Below, piece after piece: positions 22,970 through 32,010 of a DNA stretch of 33,948 nucleotides. The notes beneath the pieces were generated by a model. The model was not told the DNA's origin. It saw only the letters and a program-made list of their open reading frames with translations, and ran no database searches. The stretch spans positions 1 to 33,948 of the forward strand of contig CAJTDC010000028.1 in the NCBI GenBank assembly GCA_910575055.1, in the 5' to 3' direction. Made by a program: the position numbers and the translations under genes. The DNA comes from Clostridia bacterium. Its GTDB lineage: Bacteria > Bacillota > Clostridia > Lachnospirales > Anaerotignaceae. The stretch's first letter is position 1. Every line of letters begins with the position of its first letter.

Positions 22970-25132
22970 TTATATTGCTGCATTTTTATTTAATATAATT
23001 TCCAGATTTTTACTATTACCATTGAAATTCAAATTTACATTGCAGATGTTGTATTCTTCTTCAATGTCGTAACTCATATCATCGCCAGATGCCATAATAG
23101 AATTGACATAACCAGTTTTACCTATCCATCTGCTTTTTTGACTCATAGGGTTTGCACTAAAGAAAGATACTACATTGTCATGTTTGTAATCTCCCGTTTG
23201 TGCTCTCATCATTCTTGTGATATATGTTGCAGCAAGTGTTTTGTAAATACATTCATATTCATTGTTCACCATCTGCATACTTCTTGCTTTATATACTGTA
23301 ATCTGTTTTACATCTTTTCCATCTAACTGGTTGTTGTCGCTGGAAAATATAAAACCAAAGTTTTTGTTATTAATATTGTCTTTGATATTGTTTGTATAAC
23401 CACTAATTTCTTTTGCTAATGTCGTAGCTACTTTTAAAGCATGATTTGACGCTTCAATATCAAAACGTACACCAGGATATTCTGGATTGACATTTTTAAA
23501 TTTGCCTCTTAAAAATTCAGGGCATTGATATGCAGAAACAATTCCTGCTGCAACGTAAGCTGCTGGTATATAAACCCCTTCAATCCAAAGTTTAAGCAAA
23601 TCTTTTTTATCTTGAGAAATTTTTGCTCCTTCTTCTGTTGCAATCATATAAGAGTCTAATACTAAACCTGATTTATTTTTAGGCACAATACTCATATTTG
23701 GTAGTGCTGCTATAGCATATTCGCTGTAATCTTTTCTTGTTAAAATCTGTGTTCTGTCCATGTAGGACTCAATACCATTTGTTGCAACTTTTGTAAAAGA
23801 AGTATCCTCACAAGTTTCAAAACTAAAGAATGTTTGTATTTTGTAATCACATATGCCAAACAATAATAATGTCAATGCTTCCATAGTATTGACATCTGGT
23901 TTTGCTACCTTTTTGTTTCCTTTAAAACGTTCTCTAGTCAATTTGACATTTGTTTCTGTTGTAAACTCAATATCATTTACAATGCCAAACCATATGGTAT
24001 TTCTAAAATCATTTTTGTTGTTTACTGTGTTTAAATATACTTGCAGTCTTGGTAAATTGCTGCTTTTCACAAGCATATCTAATTTGTTGTTACATATCAG
24101 CATAGTAGGAACCATGCCTTTATTTTTAGATTGATATTGGTCAAAATAAATAAACACACCCAATATTTTTTCAATTAAAGGTTTTACTACTTTTATAAAA
24201 TCACCTTTTGTTTCTTGATAAAATTCCAAATAAGAATTATATTTCTCCACTTCTTTCGGCACATCAATATCTGTTGTATTTGTCACAGGCAATGGACAAA
24301 ATGTTCTAACAACTAAATCTGATATATAATCAGTAGGGTTATCTGTAATGTTTTCGTAGTCCTCTCTAAACACTTCTATCAGTGCATTTGTTGTAGTATC
24401 TTCTGCAATGACAACGGCTGTACTTTCGCTTGTAGGGCGTTCAATGATTTTTAATTCGCCTTCTTCTCCCATTGTTAAAAGTCCTGCTACAAATTTTTCG
24501 GAACTGTCACCGTCACCTGTTCCTCCTGCAAGCAAACGTTGTTTAGAGTCTTCAATCGCTAATGGTAACATTGCCATAATGTTGTTGTAGCTTTTGCTTG
24601 CTTCTTCAAATTTGACATTTAATTTGTCACCAATGTCCAAACGAAGTGGGTCTTCTTCGTCCAGTTTTTCATATTCCCCATAAAGATAATGAATTTCTTT
24701 TCTGACAAATCTAATGTCGTCCATAACCTTTTTAGGACTTATCATATCTAATATTTTGTCAAATTTGAAATCTACATTTTCAATTCCTTGAGAACGCTTT
24801 GTCTGTATCATAGTCAAAAGCATTTTCAAAAAATCATTGTTTTGGTCAATGACAATTTCCTGTATGCAGTCTGCGGGTATTGCTTCTGGCTTTTTGAGTG
24901 TGTAAATTACTTTTTGATTTGCTGCATTAAAAAAGCTGTAAACAGTTGGTGTAAATTTGTCTAAAAATTCATCAAAGCTCTTTACAAGAAGATGACCGTT
25001 GATTTCTTTTACTTTGTCATCATCTACGCTTTCCAATCCTTTTACATCTCCTACTAATGTTAGCAAATCCAATTTTTCGGGATTGATTTCATCAAACAAT
25101 ATGGTACGATTGGTTTGTTCGATAATATCCAT
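22970..25132 (-). CDS. Large sheath-like protein (TssB/TssC or gp18 analogue)
   Basis: The product is 720 residues from ATG at 25132 (AAGGAG 9-10 bases upstream; an in-frame GTG at 25141 touches the ribosome site). The N part has KSFDEFLDKFTPTVYSFFN, then a charged helical region (100-250), then a Thr/Ser linker near 235. The C part has FFSFETCEDTSF, ALPNMSIVPKNKSG, LRGKF and, at the very end, a repeated-strand pattern CNVNLNFNGNSKNLEIILN like the handshake strands of sheath proteins. Size equals a TssB-TssC fusion. It is the first gene of the block and is followed by the tube-like gene, as sheath and tube are in contractile systems. Direct homology could not be tested here, so a role as sheath is an inference. 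Confidence 0.65.
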   Translation of the reverse strand: MDIIEQTNRTILFDEINPEKLDLLTLVGDVKGLESVDDDKVKEINGHLLVKSFDEFLDKFTPTVYSFFNAANQKVIYTLKKPEAIPADCIQEIVIDQNNDFLKMLLTMIQTKRSQGIENVDFKFDKILDMISPKKVMDDIRFVRKEIHYLYGEYEKLDEEDPLRLDIGDKLNVKFEEASKSYNNIMAMLPLAIEDSKQRLLAGGTGDGDSSEKFVAGLLTMGEEGELKIIERPTSESTAVVIAEDTTTNALIEVFREDYENITDNPTDYISDLVVRTFCPLPVTNTTDIDVPKEVEKYNSYLEFYQETKGDFIKVVKPLIEKILGVFIYFDQYQSKNKGMVPTMLICNNKLDMLVKSSNLPRLQVYLNTVNNKNDFRNTIWFGIVNDIEFTTETNVKLTRERFKGNKKVAKPDVNTMEALTLLLFGICDYKIQTFFSFETCEDTSFTKVATNGIESYMDRTQILTRKDYSEYAIAALPNMSIVPKNKSGLVLDSYMIATEEGAKISQDKKDLLKLWIEGVYIPAAYVAAGIVSAYQCPEFLRGKFKNVNPEYPGVRFDIEASNHALKVATTLAKEISGYTNNIKDNINNKNFGFIFSSDNNQLDGKDVKQITVYKARSMQMVNNEYECIYKTLAATYITRMMRAQTGDYKHDNVVSFFSANPMSQKSRWIGKTGYVNSIMASGDDMSYDIEEEYNICNVNLNFNGNSKNLEIILNKNAAI

Positions 25133-25141
25133 GTTGTTCAC

Positions 25142-25450
25142 TCTCCTTTTAATTGGTATAAAATATATAACAATCGACTGTTTTATAAAATAATCTTTAT
25201 TCTTCTTAAAACACTACAACAATGCCATCTAATCATTCCATCATTTTGAGTATATTTTAATAAAGCAATAAGATAATACACAGCCGGTTGAAATTTAACT
25301 AAAATACAAAATATATAGTCGTTTTTTGTCGATTTATCTCCCTATATTAATATCTAAAAAAAGACCCCTTTTGTCACGAATATTTCAAACAAAAATAATA
25401 TTTAAAATTTGTTAAAAATTACTACAACAATATCTGCATAATTTGCATAA
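25142..25450. promoter_or_regulatory. Presumed control region of the injection block
   Basis: 309 bases lie between the sheath-like gene and the upstream terminator, AT-rich and without ORF. An 11-base direct repeat ACTACAACAAT is found at 25213-25223 and 25421-25431, each preceded by TTAAAA within a few bases. On the minus strand a TTGAAA and a GTGACA box are present, but no pair with a proper -10 was convincing. The main promoter of the block must be in or near here. Motif function unknown. Confidence 0.45.
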
Positions 25451-25490
25451 AAAAACCAGCATATTATATACTAAAAATATGCTGGTTTTT
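25451..25490. terminator. Intrinsic terminator of the sigma-factor operon
   Basis: AAAAACCAGCATATT pairs with AATATGCTGGTTTTT around a 10-base loop; T-rich runs occur on both sides, so it works in either direction. It ends the minus-strand sigma/anti-sigma/exported-protein operon and insulates it from the injection block. Confidence 0.9.
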
Positions 25491-25511
25491 TATTTTATTA
25501 TTTATTAAAAA

Positions 25512-25988
25512 TTAAGGAGCTACTACGCCACTTGTTGCAAATGTTTTTGTTTCTACTACTTTGCCACCTACTATAGCCTCATAGTAAAATTTTGCTCTGT
25601 ATTCTTCTCCTCTGTCTACTTTTACAGTATCACTAAAGGAATAAGATGCTTTTGAACTTGTTCCAATATACTCTCCGCCGTAGTCCTCCCAGCCATCATT
25701 ATATTGTTGTATTTGTACAGATACTCTTACTTTATCTGTTCTATCTGTTATAGCTACTAAACTTGAAAACTCTAAATATCCTTTACTACTAGATGGCTCT
25801 AAGTCATAGGCATATCCAGAAAAATATAAACTTGCACGAGGGTCTATATTTTCTGTTTGTTCTGATTGTTCTATTTCCTCTAATTCTATCATATTTTCTT
25901 CTATATTCAATTCTTCAGCTAAAACTGGAGTAAAAGAAGCGAAAGAAGCTGTTACTATTGTTAACATAATTGCTACTATTTTTTTCAT
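25512..25988 (-). CDS. Small exported protein, third gene of sigma operon
   Basis: The product has 158 residues with a clear signal peptide (MKKIVAIMLTIVTASFASF, cleavage near VLAEE). After it comes a Glu-rich stretch, then PRASLYFSGYAYDLEP, a domain of alternating strands (KVRVSVQIQQYNDGWEDYGG, EEYRAKFYYEAIVGGKVVET) with the layout of DUF6147-like secreted beta proteins. It is 10 bases from the anti-sigma stop and should be cotranscribed. It may be the extracytoplasmic factor sensed or produced under the sigma factor. The family call is tentative. Ribosome site AGGAGG. Confidence 0.7.
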   Translation of the reverse strand: MKKIVAIMLTIVTASFASFTPVLAEELNIEENMIELEEIEQSEQTENIDPRASLYFSGYAYDLEPSSSKGYLEFSSLVAITDRTDKVRVSVQIQQYNDGWEDYGGEYIGTSSKASYSFSDTVKVDRGEEYRAKFYYEAIVGGKVVETKTFATSGVVAP

Positions 25989-25998
25989 ACTTAACCTC

Positions 25999-26817
25999 CT
26001 AGTATGTAATACTTTCTATCATTGTTTTACATTCTTCTAAACTACTACAATTTTGTAAAATATAATATATTCCTTCTTTTTCCCAAGAAATATAGTAACG
26101 TCCCATATTTTCTATAATATTATGTGTAATATCTTTATATAAATATGTTTCTATTATTTCACTATTTTCCATATTAATTTGTCCACTACTTTGTTTATCT
26201 TTATATATCCAGAAAACTATTCTTTTTTCTGTATTTATATTTAAGTATACCACACTTATATATTTTTTATCTAATGTATAGTCCTGCAAAGTATATTCTT
26301 CAGAAGGCAGATTTAATTTAGCTATTTTTGCACCATATTCTTTTTCTAGTGTTTTATATTCTTTCTGTAAATCCCTTTGAATTTCTTCACTACTTTTGTC
26401 AGATATAATTTCCATTTCTTGAGTATTACGAGAAAAATAATTTACAAAACCAGTTCTACCTATCACAGCCCCTGCTAAAACGGTTGTAAAAATAACAACA
26501 AAAGCTATAGATATTGTTCTTTTTAAAACAAATTTTCTATATGCCTTTTTTTGTTGTTCCATTTTTTCAATATCTTTTTTAAACATTTCTACTTCAGGCT
26601 GATAGTTTTGTTTAAATTCTTTCCAACCCCTTTCTACATCAAATGATGGTATATCTTGCAGTTGGTCTAGTTGGTCTATTAAATAAAAAAGTCGTTCTTC
26701 TTCTGCACTACCACATTCTTTATCTAAAATACAATCTATTTCTTCCTGTATTTGCTGTATTTTCGCCTCCTTTTCTTTTTCTGCATCTGGGAGTTTTGAT
26801 AAATCTTCTTTATACAT
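25999..26817 (-). CDS. Membrane anti-sigma factor-like protein (DUF4367-like C-domain)
   Basis: The product has 272 residues: a cytosolic N part of about 95 residues (acidic, helical), one TM helix at about 97-118 (ISIAFVVIFTTVLAGAVIG), and an extracellular part ending with the pattern ISWEKEGIYYILQNC...MIESITY, which I know from DUF4367-type sensory domains next to clostridial ECF sigma genes. It lies 16 bases after the sigma factor gene, the classic sigma/anti-sigma arrangement; the N part would hold the sigma factor until a signal releases it. AAGGAG is 7 bases before the ATG. Confidence 0.78.
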   Translation of the reverse strand: MYKEDLSKLPDAEKEKEAKIQQIQEEIDCILDKECGSAEEERLFYLIDQLDQLQDIPSFDVERGWKEFKQNYQPEVEMFKKDIEKMEQQKKAYRKFVLKRTISIAFVVIFTTVLAGAVIGRTGFVNYFSRNTQEMEIISDKSSEEIQRDLQKEYKTLEKEYGAKIAKLNLPSEEYTLQDYTLDKKYISVVYLNINTEKRIVFWIYKDKQSSGQINMENSEIIETYLYKDITHNIIENMGRYYISWEKEGIYYILQNCSSLEECKTMIESITY

Positions 26818-26833
26818 TTTTTATCTCCTTATC

Positions 26834-27385
26834 TTATATATCTAAATTTTTGCTCATTTTGTCACGCTTTTGAAAATTTTTTTTTATTTTTTGATGTACT
26901 CTATTTCCAAACGAAGTACAAGCACTTTCTGTAAAGTTTAACATAACTGCAATTTCTTTATATGTTTTGTTGTTAATATATCTTTCTTCTATAAATATCA
27001 ATTCTCTTTCTGATAATATTTTTTTCAATTCTTCAAATATAGAACCTTCATAAAACTCCACTTCTTCTATAGGCATTTGCTCTTTAGATAATGTATCAAT
27101 ACTGACTTCTTTTGAAAATTTATATTCTCCTTCTTTTGTTTTACCCATACATAATCTGAACTGTTCTCTTTTTATAAGATGTCTTTGTACATTCATCAAC
27201 CACTGAAAAGGGCTTTTTGAGTGGTATAATTGGTCTACTTTCATACAAGCTATAGCAAAAGTTTCTTGCATAATTTCTTCTGTTTTTTGTTTATTTTTAT
27301 TCATTTTACTAAAAGTAGCTTTATAAATTTTATTTGAATATAGACGATACAGTCCTTCTAAAAATAAACTTCTTCCATCTTCCAT
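26834..27385 (-). CDS. ECF-type RNA polymerase sigma factor
   Basis: The product has 183 residues, the size of an ECF sigma. Region 2 covers about 12-75 (EEIMQETFAIACMKV, FQWLMNVQRHLIKR, with the promoter-melting part), and region 4 about 115-165 (LSERELIFIEERYINNKTYKEIAVMLNFTESACTSFGNRVHQKIKK) is a helix-turn-helix that reads the -35 box. The gene leads the operon with the anti-sigma gene; an AAGGGG site stands before the ATG. Its target promoters are unknown. The adjacent injection block is an attractive candidate but not shown. Confidence 0.85.
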   Translation of the reverse strand: MEDGRSLFLEGLYRLYSNKIYKATFSKMNKNKQKTEEIMQETFAIACMKVDQLYHSKSPFQWLMNVQRHLIKREQFRLCMGKTKEGEYKFSKEVSIDTLSKEQMPIEEVEFYEGSIFEELKKILSERELIFIEERYINNKTYKEIAVMLNFTESACTSFGNRVHQKIKKNFQKRDKMSKNLDI

Positions 27386-27820
27386 AAAACTGACCCCTTC
27401 TCTAAACTTATATTAACCATAAAATATCTATTATTCTGTAACATTATTGTTATTGCATTTTTATGCTACAATATAAATATTGTATCATTAAAATTACTTC
27501 TATATTTTATATTTCTGTCAAAATTATGATAAAATTTTACCACAAATTCATTTTATTTTCATTATTTTATCAAAAATTGTCTTTTTTTATCTATACTATA
27601 AAATTATTTTCATAATTTTTTTACAATTTTATTCATAACATACAATATTTTACAATAAACTTTGTTTCCTAAAAGCTTATATTTTTCAAAAAATAGCACT
27701 ATTAAATATTTAATTTTTATAAAATAATTTATGCTTACTAATATTAGCTAAAAAATTAACTTTTTTGTACTATTTATCGTGAAAATTTTACTACTTTTTC
27801 TTTTTTTCATACTTGATTTA
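27386..27820. other. AT-rich non-coding region
   Basis: This stretch between the divergent sigma and chemoreceptor genes is extremely rich in A and T. It contains the upstream control region of the sigma operon (TTGACA on the minus strand at 27521-27516) and the palindrome at 27467-27484. No gene, RNA fold or repeat beyond these is evident. Confidence 0.6.
27467..27484. promoter_or_regulatory. 18-base palindrome upstream of the sigma gene
   Basis: TACAATAT-AA-ATATTGTA is an 8+2+8 inverted repeat. It lies 82 bases upstream of the sigma factor start and about 480 bases upstream of the chemoreceptor, and a TTGACA box on the minus strand follows upstream at 27521-27516. The form suits a dimeric regulator site. 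AT-rich DNA produces such sequences more often than balanced DNA, so confidence is limited. Confidence 0.4.
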
Positions 27821-27848
27821 TTGACATTAATTCTTATAGATGTATAAT
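27821..27848 (+). promoter_or_regulatory. Sigma-A type promoter of the chemoreceptor gene
   Basis: TTGACA (27821-27826) and TATAAT (27843-27848), both perfect consensus, are separated by 16 bases. The transcript would begin near 27855, giving a leader of about 110 bases before the ATG at 27965. AGGAGG lies at 27947-27952. No riboswitch-like structure is obvious in the leader. Confidence 0.85.
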
Positions 27849-27964
27849 AAAAGTAGCTCATTAAAAGTATATTATCCACTATTTCTATATTAGGAAATTT
27901 TTAATATCAGAAAAAGAATAATTACTTTTTCTATGCTTAAAAAAATAGGAGGAGAAATATAATT

Positions 27965-30118
27965 ATGTTCAACAAATTAAAGCTTTCAGCAAAACTAGCA
28001 ACAGCCATTGGCGGAATACTAACAGTAATTTTTGCAATACTCATTTTAGTAACAACTTCAACAGCAAAAAGAGCTATTTCCAATACTACATTTGGACAGT
28101 TAACAGTTCTATCTAGGTCAAACGCTGTAGAAATTCAAAACATTTTTGATGCAGCAAAAACGGTTTCTGTAGATATAGGAAATTATTATGAAAGAATGTA
28201 TAATGCAAATATTTCTGACCCTGCACAATCAACAATTCCTACAACTCCAGAGGCCATTGCAATATCTATTAGTTCTATTTACGGAAATATCATCACACCA
28301 TTAAATTATGATCTTGAACTTTATCTTCGTGAAACAGCTCGTAATGCTGCATTATTCAATGAAGATATTGCTGGTGTTGGTGTAATGTTTGAGCCTTACG
28401 CTTTTCAAAGTGATATGCCAAATTACGCCTTTTATATCAGCGACAAAAATGCAAATAAAGATGTAACACCTTTTGGAGATTACAATACATATTCTCAAGA
28501 AAGTTATTACAAAGATGCAATGTCTTCTAAAACATCTACTGTAACAGATCCTTATGAATTTGAAGGAACAAAAGTAGTGACATACGCTACTCCTATCATA
28601 CGTGATAATAATGCAATTGGTGTTGTCGCAGTAGATATTGATTTAACAAATTTCGACAAAGTAAGTTCTACACACGAAGATTTTCCTAGTATGTACTGTA
28701 CCATTTATAATGATGATGGTCTAGTTGTTTATGATAGTGAAAGTGTAAATGATATTGGTAAAACAATAGATGCTTTTACACCAGATGCCAAAGAATTAGC
28801 ATTAATTAAAGAAAATATGGCAAAAGGAGAAGCTTTTAATGCTACAGCAACAAGAGAAGACGGAAGAAAAGTAATTCGTTTTTATACTCCAATTGATGCA
28901 GGTGGAAGAATATGGTGGTCATTAATTGGCATTAATTACTCAGAAGCAAATGCAGCAGTAACAAGAACAGGAATAATTATGGTAGTATTATCTGTTATTG
29001 CTTTAGTTGTAATTATTTTAACAATTATTGCTTTAGCAAAACGTATTCTCAACCCAATGCAAAGTATTGTAACAGCAGCACAAGACATTGCTCACGGACA
29101 TCTTGAAGCAAATATTTCTGTTTCATCAGAAGATGAAATTGGCATACTTGCTAATACGTTTACAGCTATGACAGATAATTTAAAAACGATTGTGGAAGAT
29201 ATTGATTATTTGCTTGGCGAAATGGCAGAAGGTAATTTTGATGTAAGAACAAAAGCAGAAGCAAATTACATAGGAGATTTCCATAATATTTTACTTTCTG
29301 TACGTAAATTACATAGAAAGTTAAGCTTAGCATTAAATCAAATTAATATTTCTGCTGACCAAGTTTCTGCAGGAAGTGACCAAGTTTCTGCTGGTGCACA
29401 AGCCCTTTCACAAGGCTCTACAGAACAAGCAAGTTCTGTACAAGAATTAGCAGCTACTATAAATGATATTTCATTCCAAGTACAAAAAACTGCTGAAAAT
29501 GCAAAATCTGCAAATGAAAAAGCAGAATCTTCTGGAACACAAATGCTCGAAAGTAACGAACAAATGGCTCAAATGATTGATGCTATGCGTGAAATTAGTC
29601 AAAGTTCTAGTGAAATCGGAAAAATTATTAAAACAATAGAAGATATTGCTTTCCAAACAAATATACTTGCTTTAAATGCCGCAGTAGAAGCTGCTCGTGC
29701 TGGAAATGCAGGAAAAGGATTTGCTGTTGTTGCTGATGAAGTAAGAAACTTAGCATCAAAAAGTGCAGAAGCAAGTAAAAATACAGCTACTTTAATTGAA
29801 CGTTCTATCAATTTAGTAGAAAAAGGAACAAAAATTGCAGACACTACTGCTCAATATCTTTCAGAAGCTGTAGAAGGTGTCAATGAAGTAGTAGAATTAG
29901 TTCAAAAGATTTCAACTGCTACCATTGAACAAGCAAATTCTATATCACAAGTAACGGCAGGTATGGACCAAATTTCGAGTGTCGTTCAAACAAATAGTGC
30001 TACAGCAGAACAAAGTGCTGCTGCTAGTGAAGAACTCTCTGGTCAAGCACAAATGATGAAGCAAATGGTTGGTCAGTTTAAAATCAGAGATGTAAGCACT
30101 TATCAAGATGAAACATAA
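27965..30118 (+). CDS. Methyl-accepting chemotaxis protein with Cache sensor
   Basis: The product has 717 residues. TM1 is at 12-30; an extracellular double-Cache type sensor runs from about 35 to 330 ([24 protein letters not shown] is a typical Cache segment); TM2 is at 335-358; HAMP is at 359-411; then a cytosolic methylation and signalling bundle with the highly conserved hairpin [18 protein letters not shown] near residue 565-585. It senses a small ligand such as an amino or organic acid outside the cell and controls CheA. It stands alone, with its own promoter and terminator. The adjacent TRAP transporter suggests a shared substrate but does not prove it. The ligand cannot be read from the sequence. 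Confidence 0.95.
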   Translation: MFNKLKLSAKLATAIGGILTVIFAILILVTTSTAKRAISNTTFGQLTVLSRSNAVEIQNIFDAAKTVSVDIGNYYERMYNANISDPAQSTIPTTPEAIAISISSIYGNIITPLNYDLELYLRETARNAALFNEDIAGVGVMFEPYAFQSDMPNYAFYISDKNANKDVTPFGDYNTYSQESYYKDAMSSKTSTVTDPYEFEGTKVVTYATPIIRDNNAIGVVAVDIDLTNFDKVSSTHEDFPSMYCTIYNDDGLVVYDSESVNDIGKTIDAFTPDAKELALIKENMAKGEAFNATATREDGRKVIRFYTPIDAGGRIWWSLIGINYSEANAAVTRTGIIMVVLSVIALVVIILTIIALAKRILNPMQSIVTAAQDIAHGHLEANISVSSEDEIGILANTFTAMTDNLKTIVEDIDYLLGEMAEGNFDVRTKAEANYIGDFHNILLSVRKLHRKLSLALNQINISADQVSAGSDQVSAGAQALSQGSTEQASSVQELAATINDISFQVQKTAENAKSANEKAESSGTQMLESNEQMAQMIDAMREISQSSSEIGKIIKTIEDIAFQTNILALNAAVEAARAGNAGKGFAVVADEVRNLASKSAEASKNTATLIERSINLVEKGTKIADTTAQYLSEAVEGVNEVVELVQKISTATIEQANSISQVTAGMDQISSVVQTNSATAEQSAAASEELSGQAQMMKQMVGQFKIRDVSTYQDET

Positions 30119-30128
30119 TATAAAACAG

Positions 30129-30155
30129 GGTGAGAGAAATACTCTCACCTTTTTT
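30129..30155 (+). terminator. Intrinsic terminator of the chemoreceptor gene
   Basis: GGTGAGAG pairs with CTCTCACC around AAATA, followed by six T. It stands 11 bases after the TAA. Confidence 0.93.
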
Positions 30156-30170
30156 GTTACATTACTTATA

Positions 30171-30205
30171 AAAAAATCCCTTCATAAAAATGAAGGGATT
30201 TTTTG
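30171..30205. terminator. Bidirectional terminator serving the TRAP operon
   Basis: AAAAAATCCCTTCAT pairs with ATGAAGGGATTTTTT around a 4-base loop. It lies just after the dctM-type stop (30215) on the minus strand and backs up the chemoreceptor terminator on the + strand. Confidence 0.92.
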
Positions 30206-30214
30206 TATTTCTAA

Positions 30215-31504
30215 TTATGAGAATATATTAGGTAACAACATAGAAATTGCTGGTATGTATGTAATTACTAACAATACAATAATCATAACTGCTAAAAATG
30301 GTATAATACCTTTTATAACATCATCTAGCGTCGTTTCACCAACACGAGAAGCAACAAACAAATTTACTCCTAAAGGAGGTGTAATAAATCCTATTGCCAA
30401 GTTTACAACCATAATAATACCAAAGTGTGTTACATCTACTCCTAAAGCAGTTACAACTGGGAACAATATAGGTGCTAATATCATAATAGCACACAATGTT
30501 TCCATAAAACAGCCAACAATAAGCAATAATACATTGATAAGCAATAATATTAATATTTTACTATCTGTCATTGTTGTTAAGAATGTTGCAACAGTAGTAG
30601 GAATACGTCCTAATGTTAACACTTTTGAAAAACCAGCTGCACAGCCAATAACAATCAATATTGTCGCTGTTGTTTCACAAGCATTTCTTGTAACTGCCAT
30701 AAGTTGTTTTAAATCTAATTCTTTGTATACTAAACAACCAATAATTAAACTATAAATAACAGACACAGCTGCTGCTTCTGTTGGTGTGAATATACCACCA
30801 TAAATACCACCTAATATAATAACTGGAGAAAGCAATGCCCAAATACTATCTTTTACTTCTTTTAATGCTTTTTTTGAACTAAATGGCTCATCATCACCTT
30901 TATAACCGTGACTTACTGCAAAGAAATAAGAATAGCCAATCAATACCAAACCAATCAATAAACCAGGTAAGAAACCAGCCAAAAACAATTTACTTACAGA
31001 ACTGTTTGTTGTAACACTATATACAACCATAGGAATACTTGGTGGAATAATAACGCCTATAGAACCTGCTGCTGCAATCAATGCAAGTACAAATTTTCTG
31101 TCATAACCTTTTTGCATCATAGTAGGAACAACCATACCACCTACCGCAGCTACTGTTGCAGGGCCAGAACCAGAAATTGCCGCAAAAAACATACATACAA
31201 CAACTGTTACAATGGCAAGACCTCCTCTAATTCTTCCAAAAAATACATTTGCTACATTTAACAAACGACGAGAAATACCACCGCCACCCATTAACTCACC
31301 AGCAAATACAAAAAATGGTATCGCCATAATAGGGAAAGAGTCACAGCCTGTTACTAAGTTTTGTGCAATAAATCCAAATGTTAACTGTTTTGTATATAAT
31401 ATATATGCCAATGAAGCAATACCTAATGAAAAGCCAATAGGTACTGTAAGTACAAGACAGACAATCAATGTGACAAATACAACTAATGCAATACTACCTG
31501 TCAT
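30215..31504 (-). CDS. dctM: TRAP transporter large permease (DctM)
   Basis: The product has 429 residues with about 12 membrane helices, the standard size of DctM. Known motifs of the family are visible: FPIMAIPFFVFAGELM near the start, GGIYGGIFTPTEAAAVSVIYS in the middle, and LAIGFITPPLGVNLFV near the end. Its start ATG overlaps the stop of the small permease gene by 4 bases. DctM forms the sodium-coupled transport path; with DctQ and the binding protein DctP it imports organic acids without ATP. Substrate probably a C4-dicarboxylate or sugar acid; not resolvable here. Confidence 0.95.
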   Translation of the reverse strand: MTGSIALVVFVTLIVCLVLTVPIGFSLGIASLAYILYTKQLTFGFIAQNLVTGCDSFPIMAIPFFVFAGELMGGGGISRRLLNVANVFFGRIRGGLAIVTVVVCMFFAAISGSGPATVAAVGGMVVPTMMQKGYDRKFVLALIAAAGSIGVIIPPSIPMVVYSVTTNSSVSKLFLAGFLPGLLIGLVLIGYSYFFAVSHGYKGDDEPFSSKKALKEVKDSIWALLSPVIILGGIYGGIFTPTEAAAVSVIYSLIIGCLVYKELDLKQLMAVTRNACETTATILIVIGCAAGFSKVLTLGRIPTTVATFLTTMTDSKILILLLINVLLLIVGCFMETLCAIMILAPILFPVVTALGVDVTHFGIIMVVNLAIGFITPPLGVNLFVASRVGETTLDDVIKGIIPFLAVMIIVLLVITYIPAISMLLPNIFS

Positions 31505-31989
31505 ACTTTTTCCACCTCCTCAATCTGACCCAACTTTTTAATTCTTCTAAATATACATTGTAACTGACGTATTGCTGTTAAAACAAAACCAACTAAAGGT
31601 GCTGCATAAACAAATTGCATAGGCACACCAATTGCTGGAGAAACTTGACCGCTCCATGTGATTTTTTGATATACTGTAACGCCTGTAATAGCTATAAAAA
31701 CAGCAAATGCAAAAACAATAATTTCACTTAATATTTCAATATAAGGACGTATTGCCTTTGGATAAATATTAATTGCTGCGTCAATTCTAATATGTTTTTC
31801 TCTGCGTGCTGTATAACTTACTGCAAAATAAACCAACCATACAAACAAATATCTTGCTAATTCTTCAGACCACGTTAAAGAATTTTGAAAAGCATATCTC
31901 ATAACAACCTGTATAAATATAATAATACTCATTGCAAACATTAACGGAATGATAAAAAATTCTTCTAAATGTTCATTTATAAATTTCAT
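31501..31989 (-). CDS. dctQ: TRAP transporter small permease (DctQ)
   Basis: The product has 162 residues and four hydrophobic helices. The family landmarks QVVMRYAFQNSLTWSEELARYLFVW and TARREKHIRID are present (residues about 28-75). It follows the binding-protein gene by 21 bases and overlaps dctM, so all three are one operon. DctQ supports and stabilises the large permease at the membrane. Confidence 0.93.
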   Translation of the reverse strand: MKFINEHLEEFFIIPLMFAMSIIIFIQVVMRYAFQNSLTWSEELARYLFVWLVYFAVSYTARREKHIRIDAAINIYPKAIRPYIEILSEIIVFAFAVFIAITGVTVYQKITWSGQVSPAIGVPMQFVYAAPLVGFVLTAIRQLQCIFRRIKKLGQIEEVEKV

Positions 31990-32010
31990 ACGCTTTCTCC
32001 CCTTTCCTCA

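Noticed and set aside
354-25132. Interpretation as a prophage or R-type tailocin
   Set aside because: No integrase, terminase, capsid, portal, tape measure, holin or lysin is seen, and FHA, PP2C-like, VWA and Hsp70-like genes do not belong to such elements.
354-25132. Interpretation as a classical type VI secretion system
   Set aside because: ClpV, TssJLM and recognisable TssE/F/G/K are missing, and the host appears Gram-positive; only the tube, spike, tip and regulatory logic are similar.
30108-30755. 215-codon + strand frame overlapping the end of the chemoreceptor and the TRAP large permease gene
   Set aside because: It crosses two terminators and is antisense to an obvious permease; Thr/Asn/Ile-rich composition is that of a complementary strand.
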